A DNA stretch of 64,000 nt from a virus. The stretch spans positions 32,462-96,461 of the IMG/VR virus record IMGVR_UViG_3300030103_003629, one strand, 5' to 3'. Made by a program: the position numbers and the translations under genes. The notes under the pieces were generated by a model that saw only the letters and a list, made by a program, of their open reading frames with translations, was not told where the DNA came from and did no database searches. Position 1 is the first letter of the stretch; each line of letters opens with the position of its first letter. Shown one piece after another: positions 26,409 through 36,234 of this stretch.

Positions 26409-28025
26409 TTAGAATGATCCGCCAGTAATTGGGTTACGCATCACAATCTTAAGTACCTTGGTTGGGTCTTTTACCCAAATTGCAGGCATTGTTTGTGACA
26501 TGTATACACGGTAACCGTTAAACTGTCCTGATCCTTGGAAGCCTTGAGTTCTTCCTTGATAATCCATAGTTCCATTTTGGTAGAACCATTTTAATTGATT
26601 ATCCCAAGATAATTTCAATAAGAAAATATTATCATTAGAATTATCCGTTACATCAAAGATGATGAAAGAATAAGATGATAATGGGAATCCATCAATGATT
26701 GGGTTCTCAATGTCATTAGTATGAACATTGTCAAACGCAGGATTAATTACAAACTTCACGTTTGCTAAGAAAGGAATTACATAAGAAGTATATGCAAATC
26801 CAAAGTTAAGGTCCATTCCTTTACCAGTAATCGCACCTATATCAGCAGCTTGAATAGTAAGACCTGAAGCTACAGCTTCTAATTTAATAGCCTCATTAAC
26901 CATTCTCATACCACCCATACCTGTTTGTACAATTAATTGACGTTGTGGATCTGGTCCAGTAAAGTCAACTTTACCATTGAAGAAATTAAAGATCTCTCCA
27001 CGGAATAAATCAAGGTTGAAGTTATTCTTGTTGTATACTCTTTTGAAAGAGTTATCCAACTGTTTCCAAAGACCTACAGATAATCTTACATCATCTGGAC
27101 CGTCTTGTCTAACTCTACCACCATGACCCCACATTAGGTAAGTCTCAATGTCAGTAGCTACTTTTGTTAAGTGAGCTGCTTCCATATTTGTTAAGAAGCT
27201 TCTTGATAAGTCTCCGTTATCAAATGCTTTCTTAACTGCATCTTTACCCATGATTTTAACCATGTCTTCCATAGAAGAAACAGAAGGATTTAGATTCTTG
27301 TCAAAAGATCTCCAGATCTCTGTAACAGGAATAGTACCATCTGCATTCATTCCACCTTTGATCATAAGATCAGCTCTAGAAGAAACAGAGTAATGCACGT
27401 GAGCTTCTGCTCCTCCTACATAATTGTAGAATTCACGGAAACCAGTGTTAGTAATGATATCAGAAAATCTCTCTCCATACTCACCTCTTGCAGAACCTTT
27501 TCTAAAAAGTTTAGTTCCGTTAGCAAGATACTTGTTATCTAGAAATTTAGTACTATCATTATTAACTAACTGAACAGTATAGATGAATCCATCACCAAGA
27601 GGTTGTATGTCGTCTGCTGTAATATAAAGTTCAGCACCGTTATACTTATCATAAGTAATGATATCACCGTGACCAAATTCACGTTTGTTAATTTTAATCT
27701 TAAAGGTAGTACCGTCAATACCTTTAGATGTGTTAGCAGCTTCAATGTCCTCAATGATATAAGGAAGATCCTGATTAACAGGAGTCTGCCATTTATACTC
27801 ACCACGGGCATTGTCTACCATGATTGTGTTTTTACCACCAAAAGAGGCTAGTTGATAAAGAGGCATCTCTACTTTTTGAGCCATAGCCCATAAGTCCACT
27901 GGACCCATATCCATAGGTTCTGCATCTTGCAACATGTTTCTAAGGTGATAGGAATCCAAATGTGACGAAGCTTGATAAGCTGTGTCTCTCATAAAGATCC
28001 CATTGTTTAAAACTGGAGTTGCCAT
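26409..28025 (-). CDS. Major capsid protein
   Basis: 538 residues, starting MATPVLNNGIFMRDTAYQASSHLDSYHL. It follows the acidic scaffold-like gene and the portal gene, and is followed by a strong terminator. The body contains segments typical of an HK97-fold capsid protein: a long N-terminal arm, KWQTPVNQDLPYIIEDIEA, a helix around DVRLSVGLWKQLDNSFKRVY, and a beta-rich C-terminus with YVIPFLANVKFVINPAFDNV. Codon use is more GC-rich than surrounding genes, as expected for the most abundant virion protein. The leader has no Shine-Dalgarno site. Identification is by position, length (crAss-like MCPs are about 500 residues) and pattern. Confidence 0.8.
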   Translation of the reverse strand: MATPVLNNGIFMRDTAYQASSHLDSYHLRNMLQDAEPMDMGPVDLWAMAQKVEMPLYQLASFGGKNTIMVDNARGEYKWQTPVNQDLPYIIEDIEAANTSKGIDGTTFKIKINKREFGHGDIITYDKYNGAELYITADDIQPLGDGFIYTVQLVNNDSTKFLDNKYLANGTKLFRKGSARGEYGERFSDIITNTGFREFYNYVGGAEAHVHYSVSSRADLMIKGGMNADGTIPVTEIWRSFDKNLNPSVSSMEDMVKIMGKDAVKKAFDNGDLSRSFLTNMEAAHLTKVATDIETYLMWGHGGRVRQDGPDDVRLSVGLWKQLDNSFKRVYNKNNFNLDLFRGEIFNFFNGKVDFTGPDPQRQLIVQTGMGGMRMVNEAIKLEAVASGLTIQAADIGAITGKGMDLNFGFAYTSYVIPFLANVKFVINPAFDNVHTNDIENPIIDGFPLSSYSFIIFDVTDNSNDNIFLLKLSWDNQLKWFYQNGTMDYQGRTQGFQGSGQFNGYRVYMSQTMPAIWVKDPTKVLKIVMRNPITGGSF

Positions 28026-28046
28026 TTGTTTGTTATTTATTTGTTA

Positions 28047-29315
28047 TTAAAAGCGTTTAAAAAAATTATTTTTGTTTCTAGGAATACTCTTTTTCTTTGT
28101 AGTTCTAGAAGTTGTTTTCTTTTCTGGTGTTACTGAGGATGTTATCTTTCTTGAAGATTCAGTCTTCAACATCCTTACAGTTTTTTCATTTGCCTTATTA
28201 CTTCCTTGACTTTGAATTTTACTTCTGTATCCTTGAGGATCTGCAAGTAACCAAAGTGCTTCTGCAATAAGATCATGTCTTGGTTCTACATATTGGTATT
28301 TCTCTAATAAGTGTCCCAATAAGTTTGTAGGTTTACCTGACATAGAAGGGTAACTAGGTTGAACTAAACCTGTATATAAAAGTCCTTGTGTCTTTTTATC
28401 CAGTTTTACTTCTCCTAAAGTACCTATAGATAATGTATTATAAACATCATCCATATAAGCTCTTGCTGCATTTTCTTGTTGCTTTTTCATTTCCTCTTGT
28501 TGAGCAAGTTGTCTAGCAACAATCTCTTCTTGCATTCTATCTAACTTAGGTTTAAACTGATTAGCTTTCTTTTCTAGCTTTTCAATATCTCTCCAAGTAT
28601 CAATCTCTTCTTGAATTTCTTCCGGAGTTCCAAAATTAGTAGCAGTTAAATACTGTCTTGCTATCTCAGCTTGATGTTGTTCATTAGAAGGATCTAATTG
28701 AGTAACTTCTTCTACATGTGCAAGAGTTCTAAACAATCCTTTCATATCAGTTCCTCCATCTGCTACATATTTTGCAGCTATCTGAAGTTCTTGAGGAAGA
28801 GAGTTAAAAAATTCTTTAGGTGTATTCTGTCTAATTTTTTCTTCTCTTTGTTGAAAGTTAGCTTCAAACAATTCTCTAAAATCTTTTGCTGTATAATCAT
28901 CTATAGGTTTATCATCATCAAAAGGCATTAAAGAACCTTCTTCAATCATCTTATTAGCTAAATCTGCAAGACCACTTTTATCAAGTCTACGTCTTCCTTT
29001 TCCTTCAGCATCTTCTTCCTGACTAATTAAATCATCTAGTTCAGCAATTGCTTCTTCTGTCTGTTCTGCTATTACTTCATCTGAAACAGGCTTTTCTTCT
29101 GTTTTAGTTTCTGTCTTTGCAGGCTTGTCAATGAACTCTGTGTCAAAGGGCTTTTCAGTCGCTAAGACATTTGTTGGTTTTTCAGTTTCTTCTTCTGTTG
29201 GTAGCATTACATTGCTTGCATCAGGACTTGCCCCAAATATACTATCAATATCTACATCTACCTGACCTACCGTTGTAGTGTCTTGTGTTTCCACGTTGTT
29301 GGTTTCTTCACTCAT
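28047..29315 (-). CDS. Acidic scaffold-like protein between portal and MCP
   Basis: The frame opens at 29354, but MSEETNNVETQDTT at 29315 is the likelier start, giving 422 residues and a short leader after late motif C. The N-terminal 150 residues are acidic and Thr/Glu-rich without obvious folds; residues about 150-310 are helical with long coiled-coil stretches (DIEKLEKKANQFKPKLDRMQEEIVARQL); the C-terminal 60 residues are basic (SRKITSSVTPEKKTTSRTTKKKS). An acidic start, helical middle and basic tail, placed between portal and MCP, are classic for scaffolding proteins. No protease motif was seen. Confidence 0.65.
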   Translation of the reverse strand: MSEETNNVETQDTTTVGQVDVDIDSIFGASPDASNVMLPTEEETEKPTNVLATEKPFDTEFIDKPAKTETKTEEKPVSDEVIAEQTEEAIAELDDLISQEEDAEGKGRRRLDKSGLADLANKMIEEGSLMPFDDDKPIDDYTAKDFRELFEANFQQREEKIRQNTPKEFFNSLPQELQIAAKYVADGGTDMKGLFRTLAHVEEVTQLDPSNEQHQAEIARQYLTATNFGTPEEIQEEIDTWRDIEKLEKKANQFKPKLDRMQEEIVARQLAQQEEMKKQQENAARAYMDDVYNTLSIGTLGEVKLDKKTQGLLYTGLVQPSYPSMSGKPTNLLGHLLEKYQYVEPRHDLIAEALWLLADPQGYRSKIQSQGSNKANEKTVRMLKTESSRKITSSVTPEKKTTSRTTKKKSIPRNKNNFFKRF

Positions 29316-29344
29316 TTTTGTTGGTTTTAAATTACTGTTACTAT

Positions 29345-29355
29345 TAATATACAAA
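29345..29355 (-). promoter_or_regulatory. Candidate late promoter motif (site C)
   Basis: Exact TTTGTATATTA on the minus strand, 29 bases upstream of the preferred start of the scaffold-like gene. It would drive scaffold and MCP separately from the portal. Confidence 0.55.
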
Positions 29356-29447
29356 TTAACTTTAAAATAAACTTAAGAAATTTAAAAATTTTTGATAAAA
29401 ATCTGCACTATATAGCTATTTTATTTTTTTGTATAATTTTTCAAGCA

Positions 29448-32198
29448 TTATTTCTCTTTATCTTTTTTAGATTTAGATTGAGGTTTATCAAATTGATTTT
29501 TATTTTCTCTAGCAATTTGTAATTGAGTTTGTGCCACATCTCTTTGAACTTGTAGTTTTTCTCTTTCAATAGCATTCTTTTGATTAGCTTGCGTTTGCCT
29601 ATTAGATTCTTTTTGTCTAGCCATTTGAGTTTGAGTTTGATACTGTTCTGTTTTACGTATATCATCCATAGCATCTCTATAGTCACTCATTTGATTTTGA
29701 TTTATGTCAGACATAGATCCATAACCCGCAGCTTTAATCTCAGCAATAAGAATATCTTTTTGTCTATCTTTCTCATCTCTACCTTCTTCATACTCACGTT
29801 TAAGTTTTTCTTCTTCTGCTTTAGCTTGAATTTGTTGCTGTTGCATTTCTTGCTGCTGCTGTTGTTGTTGCTGTTGTTGTTGTTGTTGTTTTTCTTCGGA
29901 AGCTTTCATTACGCTATTAAGATCAGCAATAGAGTCTGACTGAACAATTTTACCAAGATCATAAATACTAGCACCTGTAGTATTGTTAGTCATTGCCATT
30001 TGTTTAAGTTGTTCAAGCACTGCTCTGTGATTAGCATTGGTAGTTGAAAAGATATTTAAATCTCTCATTAATAAATCAGTACCGTTTATTTCAAAATTAA
30101 CTTTTTCAGCAGCTGTTGTTATATAAGTTAATCTAGTAGATGGTTTAGTTGAATGGTAGTACTGAGCTAAATCAGTTCTCATTTGATGAACTCTTGGCAT
30201 TAAATAATCACAATGTTGCATGAAATAAGTTTCTGTTTGAGCATATGATGCACTTACAGCTTGTTCTACTCCTGTTGCTGTAGTTTGTGCTATTTGCTGT
30301 CCCATTCTTTGAGGATTAACTCCTACAACATCATAAGCTTGTTGTTTAAAGTGATTACCTAATTGAATTCTAGACATAAGCCTATTAGTCTGAGATAGAT
30401 CTAATTTTTGGAAATGCTGAAAGTTTAATGCATTTTCTGTATTTGTAATAGAAGTATCTAAAGGTAACATTTGGAAATCTTTCATAGCTACATAAGCCTT
30501 AGCTAAATTACCTTTACCCCAATCTTCTCCTAATGAATGTCTAGGTAGAGTATTTTGATCTAACATTATTATAGTTCCTAACTCATCAACAAGTATATCT
30601 GCTATTTGATTATTTACCATGTTATACCCTATCTGATATGGTTTCATCATATCTACTAATGAAGTAGATCTAGTATTTCTATCTGAAAACACAGACCCTT
30701 CTACCGGAAGCTTGCATCCATACAAACTAGAATCTCCTTTAAATTGAAATCTAAGAGGACCTATATTATTTTTATCAATACCTAAATAAATAGGATCTAG
30801 TCCTTCAGGATTATTCATACCCCAATAACTAGGAATGTTTGGGCCAATTTTAACACCACCCCATACTTCATTAATCCATATCCAATCTATATGTTCTCCA
30901 AATACTAAATTATCTTTAGATTTATTCTTAAACAATCTAGTATCATATTGAGGCTTATCTGTAACTTTATATGCTTCAGTAATTACTTCATTTACTACTT
31001 CACCATTTTCCTTTACTTTAGTAAGATGTCCTACTTTTCTTTGAGACTTCCAATATACTGTACAAACTCTAAGTAAGTCATTAGTACCATCTACATAATA
31101 TTCTTCACCTTGTAACAATAATTTTTCTACAACATCATCACCATACATAGCTTGAGATGATGCTAAAGATCTCCAAGCTAAAGAAGGCATATTTGTATTA
31201 GATTCATATGATTTAGTTGCATCATAAAAAGTCCCGTCATTTTGATATCCTGTCATGTTATATCCTATAGCTTTCATAGGATATACAGCTTCTAGTGCTT
31301 CTAATTGTTTTTCTGACATAAGATAACCATACTTATCAATTACATCAGCACCTGTCATCATATCAATTTTCCCTACCCAATTACCTTGAGAGATATATCT
31401 AACATCAGGAGATTTATGATAAAAAGTAATTAAAGGATTCCATAGCTCTACTTCGTAATCATCCTCCATCATTTTCATATGCCAGAATTCTCTATCTGTA
31501 ATAAGCATATCACGGAAAGCTCTTTCTTCTAATTCATCTAGTTTAAATCTTTCTACATCAACTTTATGTTGATGAGAAGCCCATTGCTCCACCATAGATC
31601 TATAATCTTTTTTAAAGAAAGATTCAATTTCTGGTAATTGTTTTAAAGCGTCTGGAGCTAGTTGTTGTTGAGCTTCTTCAGATTCGGGATCTAAACCTTG
31701 TTCTAATAGTGCAGTACCTATTTTTACCTGAGCATCTTGAAATAGTACTTCTTCAACAGCTTGTCTTTTTTGTTCAAGCATTTCATTATATGAACCTTCA
31801 TCAACTGCTCTATAAGTAAGCTTAGTTGCTCTTTTAGCAAACTCTGCTACAAGTACATTAACTACATTAGGAATAATAGGATAAAATTTTAACTCTAATG
31901 CTGTACTATCTTCTTTAGTAAGAATATCAATTATTTCAGCATACTCATTGTCTTCCTCAACAATGTAATCTGTTTTGTCTATAATACCCTTTGCAAGTTT
32001 ATAATTTTTAGAAAGTCTTCTAGCATTTCTTTTAATTTGCTTTAGACCATTCCACTCTAACCAGTCTATATTCCATGCTGCCCACTCACCATCTTTATCT
32101 TTTGGAGATAAAAATTGTAAAGGTTGAGTTATATTTCCTATTCTATTATGTTCTGCTTTAGCTCCATTTTTGAGCTGCATTGCGTTGAGGACCTGCAT
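29448..32198 (-). CDS. Portal protein
   Basis: 916 residues, immediately downstream of TerL (4-base gap). The N-terminal half contains INRNARRLSKNYKLAKGIIDKTDYI-type helices and a long alpha/beta core with DITDREFWHMKMM, and IGNIP and YWGMNNPEGLDPIYLGIDKNN segments seen in crAss-like portals. Residues about 610-740 are helical barrel-like (LSQTNRLMSRIQLGNHFKQQAYDVVG). The C-terminus is a long Gln/Lys/Glu coiled-coil with an uninterrupted poly-Gln run of 13 (codons CAG/CAA, 29851-29891). Large portals with extended C-terminal barrels are typical of podoviruses of this size. The tail end is rich in charged residues and may reach into the packaged DNA. Confidence 0.8.
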   Translation of the reverse strand: MQVLNAMQLKNGAKAEHNRIGNITQPLQFLSPKDKDGEWAAWNIDWLEWNGLKQIKRNARRLSKNYKLAKGIIDKTDYIVEEDNEYAEIIDILTKEDSTALELKFYPIIPNVVNVLVAEFAKRATKLTYRAVDEGSYNEMLEQKRQAVEEVLFQDAQVKIGTALLEQGLDPESEEAQQQLAPDALKQLPEIESFFKKDYRSMVEQWASHQHKVDVERFKLDELEERAFRDMLITDREFWHMKMMEDDYEVELWNPLITFYHKSPDVRYISQGNWVGKIDMMTGADVIDKYGYLMSEKQLEALEAVYPMKAIGYNMTGYQNDGTFYDATKSYESNTNMPSLAWRSLASSQAMYGDDVVEKLLLQGEEYYVDGTNDLLRVCTVYWKSQRKVGHLTKVKENGEVVNEVITEAYKVTDKPQYDTRLFKNKSKDNLVFGEHIDWIWINEVWGGVKIGPNIPSYWGMNNPEGLDPIYLGIDKNNIGPLRFQFKGDSSLYGCKLPVEGSVFSDRNTRSTSLVDMMKPYQIGYNMVNNQIADILVDELGTIIMLDQNTLPRHSLGEDWGKGNLAKAYVAMKDFQMLPLDTSITNTENALNFQHFQKLDLSQTNRLMSRIQLGNHFKQQAYDVVGVNPQRMGQQIAQTTATGVEQAVSASYAQTETYFMQHCDYLMPRVHQMRTDLAQYYHSTKPSTRLTYITTAAEKVNFEINGTDLLMRDLNIFSTTNANHRAVLEQLKQMAMTNNTTGASIYDLGKIVQSDSIADLNSVMKASEEKQQQQQQQQQQQQQEMQQQQIQAKAEEEKLKREYEEGRDEKDRQKDILIAEIKAAGYGSMSDINQNQMSDYRDAMDDIRKTEQYQTQTQMARQKESNRQTQANQKNAIEREKLQVQRDVAQTQLQIARENKNQFDKPQSKSKKDKEK
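29851..29891 (-). repeat. CAA/CAG triplet repeat encoding poly-Gln in the portal
   Basis: Fourteen consecutive CAA/CAG codons read on the minus strand, in frame in the portal C-terminal coiled-coil. Such tracts can change length by slippage. Confidence 0.85.
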
Positions 32199-32202
32199 AT
32201 TG

Positions 32203-34404
32203 TTATTTTAAATTTTTAAAAGCTGACTTCTTAAAAACCTTGCCGTTAACCATTCTTCCTCTTCCCATATTACGAAAAGGACTATATTTTAATTTAAATA
32301 AATTATCTGACTTTTGCAAGTTTTTATTGACATCATCAGTGATAGTTCTCTTATTATAACCTCTATTAGAATTTTGAATTGTCATAAAGGCAATTAATGC
32401 TGTAAATGCTATTAAACGGTCAACATTGACTCCAGGTTGATATTCTCTCATTTCTTTTAAAAGCATTGGGTCTGGTATTCTTTCTACACCATACTTAGTT
32501 CTTACTATTGCACCATCTGGCTTTGTCTCTACATCTAACTCTTCTCTAAGATATTCAATTGAGTAATTAAGCAAGTGACCTTTAAATAGATTACCAGTAT
32601 TTCTCCAGCCATATTCTTGATATACATTAGTATTAGAACCTAACTCTTTTAGAAATAATATTTGATTCTTTGGTACCAGATACTTTTGTTTTCTTTGTGA
32701 TATCATATACTGAATAAATAAAGATATGTTATTCTCTATTACTGTCCAGGCATTATACCACTCTATAATCATTTCAAGTTTCTGATGTGTTTTTTTTAAA
32801 TCATTAAATCTTCCACACCATGTTGCTACAATCTTATCCGGTTCTATATAACTTTCATGTTCTGCATCATTTAGTTTAGTTACTTCTACAGGAGCTTTCA
32901 TAACATAAATAGAACAGAGAGATTCTGAGGTTGTAGTCTTACCTGCTGATACAGGGTCAATAGAAGCATAATAAGTTCCAAACTTAGGATCCTTTACTGG
33001 TCTTTCCCATACTACTAGTGCTCCTTCTTTATTCTCTGATCTTTTAGATATAGGAAACTCTTTTATTGGTTGTTTATTAGTTTCCTTAGCTTTTATTTTA
33101 AACTTTTCATCACGGCTAAGTTCTAATAGTTCATAAGCATATTCTTTTTCTTCTATTCTTTTTAACTGAGCTGCTAAAAGATTAGGAGGAAATAATGATT
33201 CTTTTCTATAGGCAAAGGCCTCTTCAATATTTCTAGGATGCTGAGATATTCTTAACTGATACTGTTCAGGACTGAGTTCTTTTTTCCACTTTTCAAATTG
33301 GTCATTTAAAGCCTCTAATGCTTCTTCAACTTGAGAGTTACCATACTCATCTATAAATGGCGGCATAGACCATTGTTCAGGAATAAATAATCCGGATCTT
33401 CCTTCTGTATTCTTTTTATCTATAAGATTAGTTTCTACAGAATAAATATCATTCATTTCAGGATTAAGTATCATATCCTTTAGTGGTTCACACTGATCTA
33501 AATCTCCTACTGAACCTGCTGCTATAAACACACCAGTTGTGACCAGACCTGCTCTCATTGCAGGTCTTAAATATTCATATGTGGTATTCATCTTAGGAGC
33601 AATTCCTGCTTCCTCATGAAAGAAAAACTTAACTGGTCCTCCTACTCCTGTTGTAGCATCTTTTTCAAAAGACATCCCTTGTATAGTACCTTTTAGTCCT
33701 ACTTGAGTTTTTCTGCCTCCTTTTCTTACTTCAATCTTTTGCTGCCACATCATAACCTTTTCAGGATTCATAGGTCTATACCAAGCTGTATGTTCATTTA
33801 AAAATCCCGCATACTCATTTAAAAACTTCCAAGATCCTTTTTCATTTATATAATCTTTTAGAGCAGCTCCTATTTTTAAAGTAACACCTTCTTCAAACCA
33901 AAGTTGATTTATAAGTTTAGCCATATGAAAGTAAGAAGATCCAAACTGTCTTTTCTTTAGTATTGCACAATGTCTATAATATATTTCTGCTAGCATTTCA
34001 TATAATGCCATATGATATTGTGCATCCCTTAATTTAGGAAATCCAAACTTTTGTGTTTCTTTATCAAATATAGGAAGGAAGTTAAGAAACATATAATAGT
34101 CTCTTGTAATATACCAAGATTTATCTCCTGACTTTACAATCAGGCCTTTTCTGCATTTAGCCTTTTCACCATCCCAGTACCTAATAAAATCTTTTGATTT
34201 AAATGGAGCAGTACAGTATACATTTTCCTTAGTAAAGTTTACACCTTCTTTAATAAATTCTTCTGATGTTTTATCAAACTTATATTGACCGGGTAGTTTA
34301 AATAAACTAATAAGATATTCTCCAAATTCATCTCTGGAACTAAAAGAAGTTAAAGTAATTTCTCCATCTTCCCATGTAGGTATATCTTCATATATTTCAC
34401 TCAT
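32203..34404 (-). CDS. terL: Large terminase subunit (TerL)
   Basis: 733 residues. The N-terminal ATPase has a degenerate Walker A-like KKRQFGSS near residue 150, and a Walker B VKFFFHEEAG with catalytic Glu near residue 268, followed by the coupling segment TGVFIAAGSVGD. The C-terminal RNase H-like nuclease shows YYASIDPVSAGKTT with the first metal-binding Asp, and an acidic DPMLLKEMREY stretch before VDRLIAFTALIAFMTIQ. It packages phage DNA into the procapsid through the portal encoded by the next gene. The start overlaps the 145-residue gene by 8 bases. The missing GKS/T in Walker A is common in crAss-like TerL. Confidence 0.9.
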   Translation of the reverse strand: MSEIYEDIPTWEDGEITLTSFSSRDEFGEYLISLFKLPGQYKFDKTSEEFIKEGVNFTKENVYCTAPFKSKDFIRYWDGEKAKCRKGLIVKSGDKSWYITRDYYMFLNFLPIFDKETQKFGFPKLRDAQYHMALYEMLAEIYYRHCAILKKRQFGSSYFHMAKLINQLWFEEGVTLKIGAALKDYINEKGSWKFLNEYAGFLNEHTAWYRPMNPEKVMMWQQKIEVRKGGRKTQVGLKGTIQGMSFEKDATTGVGGPVKFFFHEEAGIAPKMNTTYEYLRPAMRAGLVTTGVFIAAGSVGDLDQCEPLKDMILNPEMNDIYSVETNLIDKKNTEGRSGLFIPEQWSMPPFIDEYGNSQVEEALEALNDQFEKWKKELSPEQYQLRISQHPRNIEEAFAYRKESLFPPNLLAAQLKRIEEKEYAYELLELSRDEKFKIKAKETNKQPIKEFPISKRSENKEGALVVWERPVKDPKFGTYYASIDPVSAGKTTTSESLCSIYVMKAPVEVTKLNDAEHESYIEPDKIVATWCGRFNDLKKTHQKLEMIIEWYNAWTVIENNISLFIQYMISQRKQKYLVPKNQILFLKELGSNTNVYQEYGWRNTGNLFKGHLLNYSIEYLREELDVETKPDGAIVRTKYGVERIPDPMLLKEMREYQPGVNVDRLIAFTALIAFMTIQNSNRGYNKRTITDDVNKNLQKSDNLFKLKYSPFRNMGRGRMVNGKVFKKSAFKNLK

Positions 34405-34834
34405 ATCCTTGTTGGTCCCAAAACTTCTTTAATAATCTAGAACCGCACTCTGTATTTTCTATTTCTCCAAGTAATGATCCAAGTACTTTATTTTCTTCAA
34501 GAAGTCTTCTATTTTCTTTTTCTGTAAGATACAAATCATATTGTATATCTCCAGCATCTTTTCTAATTATTTCAACTTCTTCTTCTAGAAGCTTATACTC
34601 TTTTAAGGATACAGTATTCTTTTCTATTTTTACAGGTTCCTTTTTTATTAATGAAATTGTAAACAACAAAGTAAGAACTATTGTAACTCCAATACAAAGT
34701 AATACTGCTCTTAATTTTATTTGTTTATTCATTATACTATTTTTTATTTGATCATGTTTCTTTCTAGCTTTTAAAGTATCCTTATACTTTTTGCATAGCA
34801 GTTCAAATAATTCTGGATCAAACTCTTGTTTCAC
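34397..34834 (-). CDS. Membrane-anchored coiled-coil protein next to TerL
   Basis: 145 residues, start GTG at 34834 overlapping the upstream TGA (GTGA). About 35 basic residues are followed by one membrane segment (AVLLCIGVTIVLTLLFTISLI, about residues 43-63) and a long coiled-coil with Glu/Lys heptads (LKEYKLLEEEVEIIRKDAG onward). N-in, C-out topology with a periplasmic coiled-coil resembles inner-membrane spanins, but the gene is far from the lysis cassette. An envelope-tethering factor for assembly is another possibility. Function unknown. Confidence 0.55.
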   Translation of the reverse strand: MKQEFDPELFELLCKKYKDTLKARKKHDQIKNSIMNKQIKLRAVLLCIGVTIVLTLLFTISLIKKEPVKIEKNTVSLKEYKLLEEEVEIIRKDAGDIQYDLYLTEKENRRLLEENKVLGSLLGEIENTECGSRLLKKFWDQQGYE

Positions 34835-35472
34835 TCTACATCTGTATTATCATAAAACATTCTTTGCGAATCTTCAGTATGCCACTTTTCATATCCTTCA
34901 GCATTGTAATAATCTTTACACACTAGATAATCAGGTTTTGCTGGAAAAGGTTTTGTTACAAAACTAGGCTCAGTCCATTTAATTCTATTATTAGGTTGTA
35001 GCGCTATTTGCCCATTATCAAGTAATATAATATGATGGCTTTTATGTTCCATTGGATCTTCAGATAATGTTAAATCACAATTAGAATCATTACTACCCCA
35101 GTTAATTGTAGCATAATATGTACCATCATACCACTTCTTATCTTTCATATATACAGATACAGGAGTATCATATAAATAAGAAAGTTGTACTATAGTAAAG
35201 TTATAAGAAAAGCAATTCCATATTTGTAGATAATCAAAAGGTAAATCAGGAGTAGGAGTTTTAGGTTCAGTTAATAATGCGTGTGACGGAAGTTTATCTC
35301 TAAGAACTCCATTATCAAGGAGTACTTGAAATAACGCTACCTGTCCAGGCATGCACCTAACAGATATTATTACACCTTCACTAAATTCACCATGACCTTT
35401 TTTATCTTGGTATAAGTATTCATTTCTTAAGAATACTTTCATTGGAAAAAAATTATGTTCTATATATGCCAT
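34831..35472 (-). CDS. Conserved packaging-cluster protein, function unknown (213 residues)
   Basis: Begins MAYIEHNFFPMKVFLRNEYLYQDKKGHGEF. Mostly beta-rich with HGEFSEGVIISVRCMPGQVALFQVLLDNG and a GTYYATINWGSNDS segment. No recognised motif. It is in a run of overlapping genes between the HU/IHF-like gene and TerL, and similar proteins occur at the same place in other crAss-like genomes as far as I recall. It may act in assembly or packaging. Confidence 0.55.
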   Translation of the reverse strand: MAYIEHNFFPMKVFLRNEYLYQDKKGHGEFSEGVIISVRCMPGQVALFQVLLDNGVLRDKLPSHALLTEPKTPTPDLPFDYLQIWNCFSYNFTIVQLSYLYDTPVSVYMKDKKWYDGTYYATINWGSNDSNCDLTLSEDPMEHKSHHIILLDNGQIALQPNNRIKWTEPSFVTKPFPAKPDYLVCKDYYNAEGYEKWHTEDSQRMFYDNTDVE

Positions 35473-35475
35473 ATC

Positions 35476-35991
35476 TTAACTATCATATGCAAGACCTTGT
35501 CCACCACGGACCTGACTTTGCTGTTCTTCTTGTAAATCTTTATATGCTCCTTTAAAAGATGATCTTATTGATTCAAATTTTGCAGCTGCATTTACTAATG
35601 AATTTATATTACCATCTCTACCATGTTCAATAGGAACTGTTTCCATATATCTAGCTAGTTTATCAAGCATAGATTTAATTCCTTTATATGCTCTAGAAGT
35701 AGGGGTGCTATACATTTCTTCACAAAATGCTAACGCATGTCTTACGGCTCCATCTTCTGTAGAAAACTCTGCCTCTATTTCTTGGAGTATTAATTCTTCT
35801 TTGTCTCTTTCTGGAGTATGAAAAAATGGATTTTCTTCTGGGTTAGGATAAGTCATATAAAATATATACTGATATATCTTTAAATAATCATCCGGATAAT
35901 CATCCATTATTTTCTTTAATGTCTTTAGTGTATAACAATGTTCTGTAGGTACTACAGTATTATTTTCTACATCAAATAATCTTATAATCAT
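35476..35991 (-). CDS. Helical packaging-cluster protein (possible small-terminase role)
   Basis: 171 residues, mostly helical and acidic. Begins MIIRLFDVENNTVVPTEHCYTL; the middle includes PEENPFFHTPERDKEELILQEIEAEF and the C-terminal helices end in QVRGGQGLAYDS. No HTH is visible. It lies three genes upstream of TerL, where a small terminase subunit could be expected, and no other gene is a better candidate. This is a weak positional guess. Confidence 0.5.
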   Translation of the reverse strand: MIIRLFDVENNTVVPTEHCYTLKTLKKIMDDYPDDYLKIYQYIFYMTYPNPEENPFFHTPERDKEELILQEIEAEFSTEDGAVRHALAFCEEMYSTPTSRAYKGIKSMLDKLARYMETVPIEHGRDGNINSLVNAAAKFESIRSSFKGAYKDLQEEQQSQVRGGQGLAYDS

Positions 35992-35993
35992 AA

Positions 35994-36233
35994 TTAAGGA
36001 TTTAATAGTCCGTCAATAGTAGCATATGTATCATTTACCAAAAGAGCTGCACCACTAGCCATTATTAACCAAGTATAATCATTAACCATCTCTCCAACAG
36101 AATCTGTATAAGAATAATATGCTTTTACATCATTTAATTCTATAGTAGCTGTTGAAAGTTTATAGTTATATAATCCAAATTCATTAATTATAGGAAGTAC
36201 TATTTCTGTATCTAATTTGATAGTATACGCCAT
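35994..36233 (-). CDS. Small packaging-cluster protein (79 residues)
   Basis: Begins MAYTIKLDTEIVLPIINEFGLYN; beta-rich N-terminus, then DYTWLIMASGAALLVNDTYATIDGLLNP, which may form one hydrophobic helix. It lies 2 bases upstream of the 171-residue gene and 1 base after the nuclease gene, so it is part of the same transcript. Function unknown. Confidence 0.5.
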   Translation of the reverse strand: MAYTIKLDTEIVLPIINEFGLYNYKLSTATIELNDVKAYYSYTDSVGEMVNDYTWLIMASGAALLVNDTYATIDGLLNP

Positions 36234-36234
36234 T

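Noticed and set aside
29448-29939. Plus- and minus-strand ORFs opposite the portal C-terminus
   Set aside because: They mirror the poly-Gln repeat in other frames.
35476-35991. Firm small-terminase call
   Set aside because: Position suits it but no HTH or known motif was visible.
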